From positions 38,110 through 45,647 of the forward strand of contig CABIYE010000010.1 in assembly GCA_902362865.1 (NCBI GenBank): a stretch of DNA of 7,538 nucleotides. Direction: 5' to 3'. Within the stretch, counting starts at the first letter, position 1. Each line of letters begins with the position of its first letter. The notes under the pieces were generated by a model. The model saw only the letters and a program-made list of their open reading frames with translations, had not been told where the DNA came from and did no database searches. The position numbers and the translations under genes are program-made. Origin of the DNA: Clostridiaceae bacterium (lineage in GTDB: Bacteria > Bacillota > Clostridia > Lachnospirales > Lachnospiraceae). Shown here one piece after another: positions 5,887 to 7,538 of this stretch.

Positions 5887-6058
5887 ACGCTTCCTCCTCT
5901 CCACCCGCAATGGACACCTCACAGTCCCCATTAAAATTCACGGTATCCATACGCTCATCCATGTGGATATGCAGCTCATGGATTTTGACCTTGATTTCCG
6001 GGATAATAACCGGCACAAAATCCTTCTTGCTACCTTCCTTTTTCTTTTCATCCTTCAT
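5867..6058 (-). CDS. Small charged phage protein, function unknown
   Basis: A protein of 63 aa from ATG at 6058, with AGGAGG 8 nt upstream. The N-terminus is Lys-rich (M-K-D-E-K-K-K-E-G-S-K-K), the middle (F-V-P-V-I-I-P-E-I-K-V-K-I-H-E-L-H-I-H) looks like beta strands, and the C-terminus is acidic. The same frame is open back to ATG at 6187, giving a 106-aa form with a His/Arg/Cys-rich N-terminal extension. That ATG overlaps the upstream gene's stop by 8 nt and has a GGGGG-type site, so the longer form is a real alternative. The stop lies inside the next gene (20-nt overlap), consistent with translational coupling. No family recognised. Confidence 0.6.
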   Translation of the reverse strand: MKDEKKKEGSKKDFVPVIIPEIKVKIHELHIHMDERMDTVNFNGDCEVSIAGGEEEAYGEEDR

Positions 6059-6179
6059 CCTGCTTTCCTCCTGGACATTTTTTGTAATTTCCTGCCCCCT
6101 GCATTTGCCGGAATAGCGTGTCTGCACATTCCGGTCACCATGACGGCGGTGTGGTCCGCTGTGCTGTGCCCTGCATTTC

Positions 6180-6761
6180 TTACTCATTGCCATTTTCCCC
6201 CTTCTTATCTGTTCCGGTCATTCCATCACCAAAAATGACTTCCAGCAGTTTCTTAACCGCCTCCATTGCATCCTGAACACCGCAAAGGGGAATCCCGATC
6301 TCAATATCCGCATCCTCTGTGCCTTCTGCCCCGCACGGTTCCTGCCGATCACAGCATTTTTTGCCGGATGCCTTCCCCAGCAGCCCTGCCGATTCCCCAA
6401 TGGTTCTCACCGGAATTCCCAGCTTCGATGCAAGCGCGATTTCTTCCATCATCCCTTCGGAGATATATTCAGAAAAGCACCACAGTTCATCCGCATCCTT
6501 CAGCAGTTCCAGGCCGATGCGCCTTCCGATCTTCCTCTCATCTGCAACCGCATCATCCAGAAACTGTGTGCAGAAAAGATGGCTGCAGAGCGGAACGGCT
6601 CCGAGCTTCGCCACCAGCCTGCAGGCTGCCTTTGCCCTTTCAAGGTTGTCCTTCAGCTCTATTTCTGCCCTCTCTGGTTCCTGTGCTTTTGGCCGCAGCG
6701 GGGAACAGATATAGATACGCTCCTTACGTTCTTTGCACGCCTCGCATTTATTTTTGTTCAT
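6180..6761 (-). CDS. DUF7768/DUF4406-like Rossmann protein (nucleoside deoxyribosyltransferase-like fold)
   Basis: A protein of 193 aa. R15-I-Y-I-C-S-P-L-R is the first strand and loop of the DUF4406/DUF7768 group. It is followed by N-L-E-R-A-K-A-A-C-R-L, G-A-V-P-L-C-S-H-L-F-C-T-Q-F-L, E-R-K-I-G-R-R-I-G-L-E-L-L, and D-A-D-E-L-W-C-F. These match the phage proteins related in fold to nucleoside 2-deoxyribosyltransferases. Whether it acts on nucleotides is unknown. It is Cys-rich for its size: C6-x2-C9 at the N-terminus and C-C with a nearby Cys in the C-terminal third (after about residue 130), a region beyond the core that is probably flexible. The start at 6761 has AGGAGG 5 nt upstream. That ATG overlaps the stop of a six-codon frame (ATG at 6778), and a 13-bp hairpin lies just before it, so its translation may be controlled by the leader. 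Confidence 0.75.
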   Translation of the reverse strand: MNKNKCEACKERKERIYICSPLRPKAQEPERAEIELKDNLERAKAACRLVAKLGAVPLCSHLFCTQFLDDAVADERKIGRRIGLELLKDADELWCFSEYISEGMMEEIALASKLGIPVRTIGESAGLLGKASGKKCCDRQEPCGAEGTEDADIEIGIPLCGVQDAMEAVKKLLEVIFGDGMTGTDKKGENGNE

Positions 6762-6780
6762 ATTGGCCTCCTTCTCATGG

Positions 6781-6811
6781 CTGCCGCCCTCCTGAAATAG
6801 GAAAGCGGCAG
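6781..6811 (-). promoter_or_regulatory. RNA hairpin just before the DUF7768-like gene, hiding an AGGAGG
   Basis: In minus-strand RNA, 6811-6799 pairs with 6793-6781 as a 13-bp stem with a 5-nt loop: seven Watson-Crick pairs at the base, then two G-U pairs, then four more Watson-Crick pairs. The two G-U pairs become A-C mismatches on the plus strand, which suggests the structure belongs to minus-strand RNA. The 3' arm contains AGGAGG, 9 nt before an ATG at 6778 that opens a six-codon frame (Met-Arg-Arg-Arg-Pro-Ile) whose TGA overlaps the gene's ATG. There is no U run, so it is not a terminator. A role in translational control is inferred. Confidence 0.5.
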
Positions 6812-6844
6812 ATTTGTTGTATTATGGATTTACAGTGCCAATGC

Positions 6845-6902
6845 TTAAATTACCTTCATGGGCTTATCCTCCTCTCACAGATTTTTGGGAGGTTTCTCTG
6901 TG
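6845..6902 (-). promoter_or_regulatory. Leader element: two competing stems, a strong ribosome site and a four-codon frame
   Basis: In minus-strand sense, CACAGA (6902-6897) can pair with TCTGTG (6881-6876), and CCTCC (6892-6888) with GGAGG (6872-6868). The two pairings interlock, so they would alternate or form a strained pseudoknot. GGAGG lies 8 nt before ATG at 6859, which opens Met-Lys-Val-Ile-stop (TAA 6847-6845). It belongs to the roughly 210-nt stretch between the sigma-like and DUF7768-like genes, where no normal gene is visible. A 19-codon frame at 6934-6875 lacks a ribosome site. The element may be a regulatory leader or the remnant of a lost gene. Confidence 0.4.
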
Positions 6903-6970
6903 TGCCTGTGGGCTTCCTGAAAAGTTCCTCTCATAAATAGTCGTGGGAGAAGTACAAAATTAAGTAGGTT

Positions 6971-7538
6971 TCAAAATTTCTTCAGAAAATTTTTACTCAG
7001 CCTGTCCTCTGCCCCTAATAATCGGTACGTAACCGCCGCACGGCTTACGCCAAGCCGCTCCGCAATCTCATATTTTTCAAACCCATAAACATGGTAAAGG
7101 ATAAATACCTCCCTCTGTTTATCCGTCAGTCTTCCAAGCTGCTCTTTCATAGTTTCTCTGCAAACACACGCTTCCTCCGGGCTTTCATAATAATCTCCGG
7201 AAGTCCAACTCTGTCCTCTCTTTTCCTCCGTTTCATCTTCATCCCACAAGTCCTTTTTTGCCCCTTTGCGGTCAAACTGACGGTTCATGCTGTTTTTCTC
7301 CACCTGGTGCCCTCCTCTGATCATCACTGCCATGAACCACGGCTGCTCCCCAAAGAAAGACTCGTCCAGAGTATCCGTATCAGCCATGTACTCCTTTTCC
7401 CTGTCACCAAGCTGTGCAAAACGGTAAGTAAAAGAGCTGCAGTCTGCCAGCCAGAGGACCGCAGTTCCAGTACCGTTGACGTAGACCGCATAACCATTTC
7501 TGTATACCTTGCAGTCTCCATTCTCCGTCTCCGCGATT
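6971..7538 (-). CDS. Sigma-70 region-4-like phage regulator (N-terminus beyond right edge)
   Basis: The frame is open from the right edge (first whole codon 7537-7535) to TGA at 6973-6971, with 188 aa visible. An internal ATG at 7387 is not the likely start: the upstream codons read as protein (G-Y-A-V-Y-V-N-G-T-G-T-A-V-L-W-L) and the ribosome-like site is too close. Residues about 118-188 are a sigma region 4: L-T-D-K-Q-R-E-V-F-I-L-Y followed by a helix-turn-helix (Y-E-I-A-E-R-L-G-V-S-R-A-A-V-T-Y-R-L), which would bind a -35-like element. The N-terminal half looks beta-rich, with W-F-M-A-V-M-I-R-G-G and N-S-M-N-R, joined by a charged linker at about 80-117. No region 2 is seen, so it probably acts as a transcription activator or partial sigma factor rather than a full one. 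It is first in the visible cluster and may control it or the late genes. Confidence 0.85.
   Translation of the reverse strand, partial: IAETENGDCKVYRNGYAVYVNGTGTAVLWLADCSSFTYRFAQLGDREKEYMADTDTLDESFFGEQPWFMAVMIRGGHQVEKNSMNRQFDRKGAKKDLWDEDETEEKRGQSWTSGDYYESPEEACVCRETMKEQLGRLTDKQREVFILYHVYGFEKYEIAERLGVSRAAVTYRLLGAEDRLSKNFLKKF

Noticed and set aside
6058..6160. Short minus-strand frames of up to 28 codons ending by ATGA overlap on the start at 6058
   Set aside because: No convincing ribosome site; the frame of the small gene is open through the same stretch and is the simpler reading.
5510..6238. 242-codon plus-strand open frame
   Set aside because: Antisense to two or three minus-strand genes with good ribosome sites; composition rich in Ser, Phe, Leu and Pro is typical of shadow frames.
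6875..6934. 19-codon minus-strand frame (Met-Arg-Gly-Thr-Phe…)
   Set aside because: No ribosome site and no recognised similarity; kept only as part of the leader description.
6266..6940. 224-codon plus-strand open frame
   Set aside because: Opposite the DUF7768-like gene and its leader; no recognisable domain and no supporting start signal.
1..7538. CRISPR array, retron, toxin-antitoxin or other defence system
   Set aside because: No spaced direct repeats, reverse transcriptase, toxin or antitoxin signatures were seen in any frame; the Cas4-like motifs belong to a phage DUF2800 protein.

Overview
The window reads as part of the early and DNA-replication region of a temperate phage or prophage of a Gram-positive, probably Clostridia/Lachnospiraceae-type, host. 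The reasons are strong GGAGG-type ribosome sites, a gene order seen in clostridial prophages (sigma-like regulator, small hypotheticals, DUF2800, DUF2815/Enc34-type ssDNA-binding protein, family A DNA polymerase), and a free-standing HNH/AP2 homing-endonuclease-type gene among the replication genes. The host assignment is inference; no host gene is visible. All phage genes lie on the minus strand, so the region is transcribed from the right edge to the left edge.

Layout in transcription order, from high to low coordinates. A sigma-70 region-4-like protein (cut by the right edge) is followed by about 210 bases without a supported gene; this leader holds two hairpin regions and two very short reading frames. 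Next come a DUF7768/DUF4406-like Rossmann protein, a small charged protein of uncertain start, and a 159-aa protein with a conserved-looking C-terminal segment. Then comes an HNH + AP2 gene split by an IS3-family insertion, followed by a DUF2800 PD-(D/E)XK/Cas4-like protein, an Enc34-type single-stranded DNA-binding protein with an acidic tail, an intrinsic-terminator-like hairpin, and a phage family A DNA polymerase cut by the left edge inside its O-helix motif.

The clearest event is the IS insertion at about 3654-4862. The element is plus-strand, opposite to the phage genes and more A/T-rich. It has orfA and orfB joined by a probable -1 programmed frameshift and a complete D-D-E triad at canonical spacing. 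It split a gene that was probably HNH-AP2-AP2. Removing the element and one copy of a 3-bp flanking repeat restores a continuous 244-codon frame, whose stop overlaps the DUF2800 start by ATGA. The 5' fragment now ends on four codons supplied by the IS end.

The polymerase, ssDNA-binding protein and Cas4/RecB-like nuclease probably act together in replication or recombination of the phage genome. The IS lies directly upstream of these three genes and may reduce their expression. I found no CRISPR array, tRNA, rRNA, retron or clear defence system. The least explained sequence is the structured leader between the sigma-like gene and the DUF7768-like gene.
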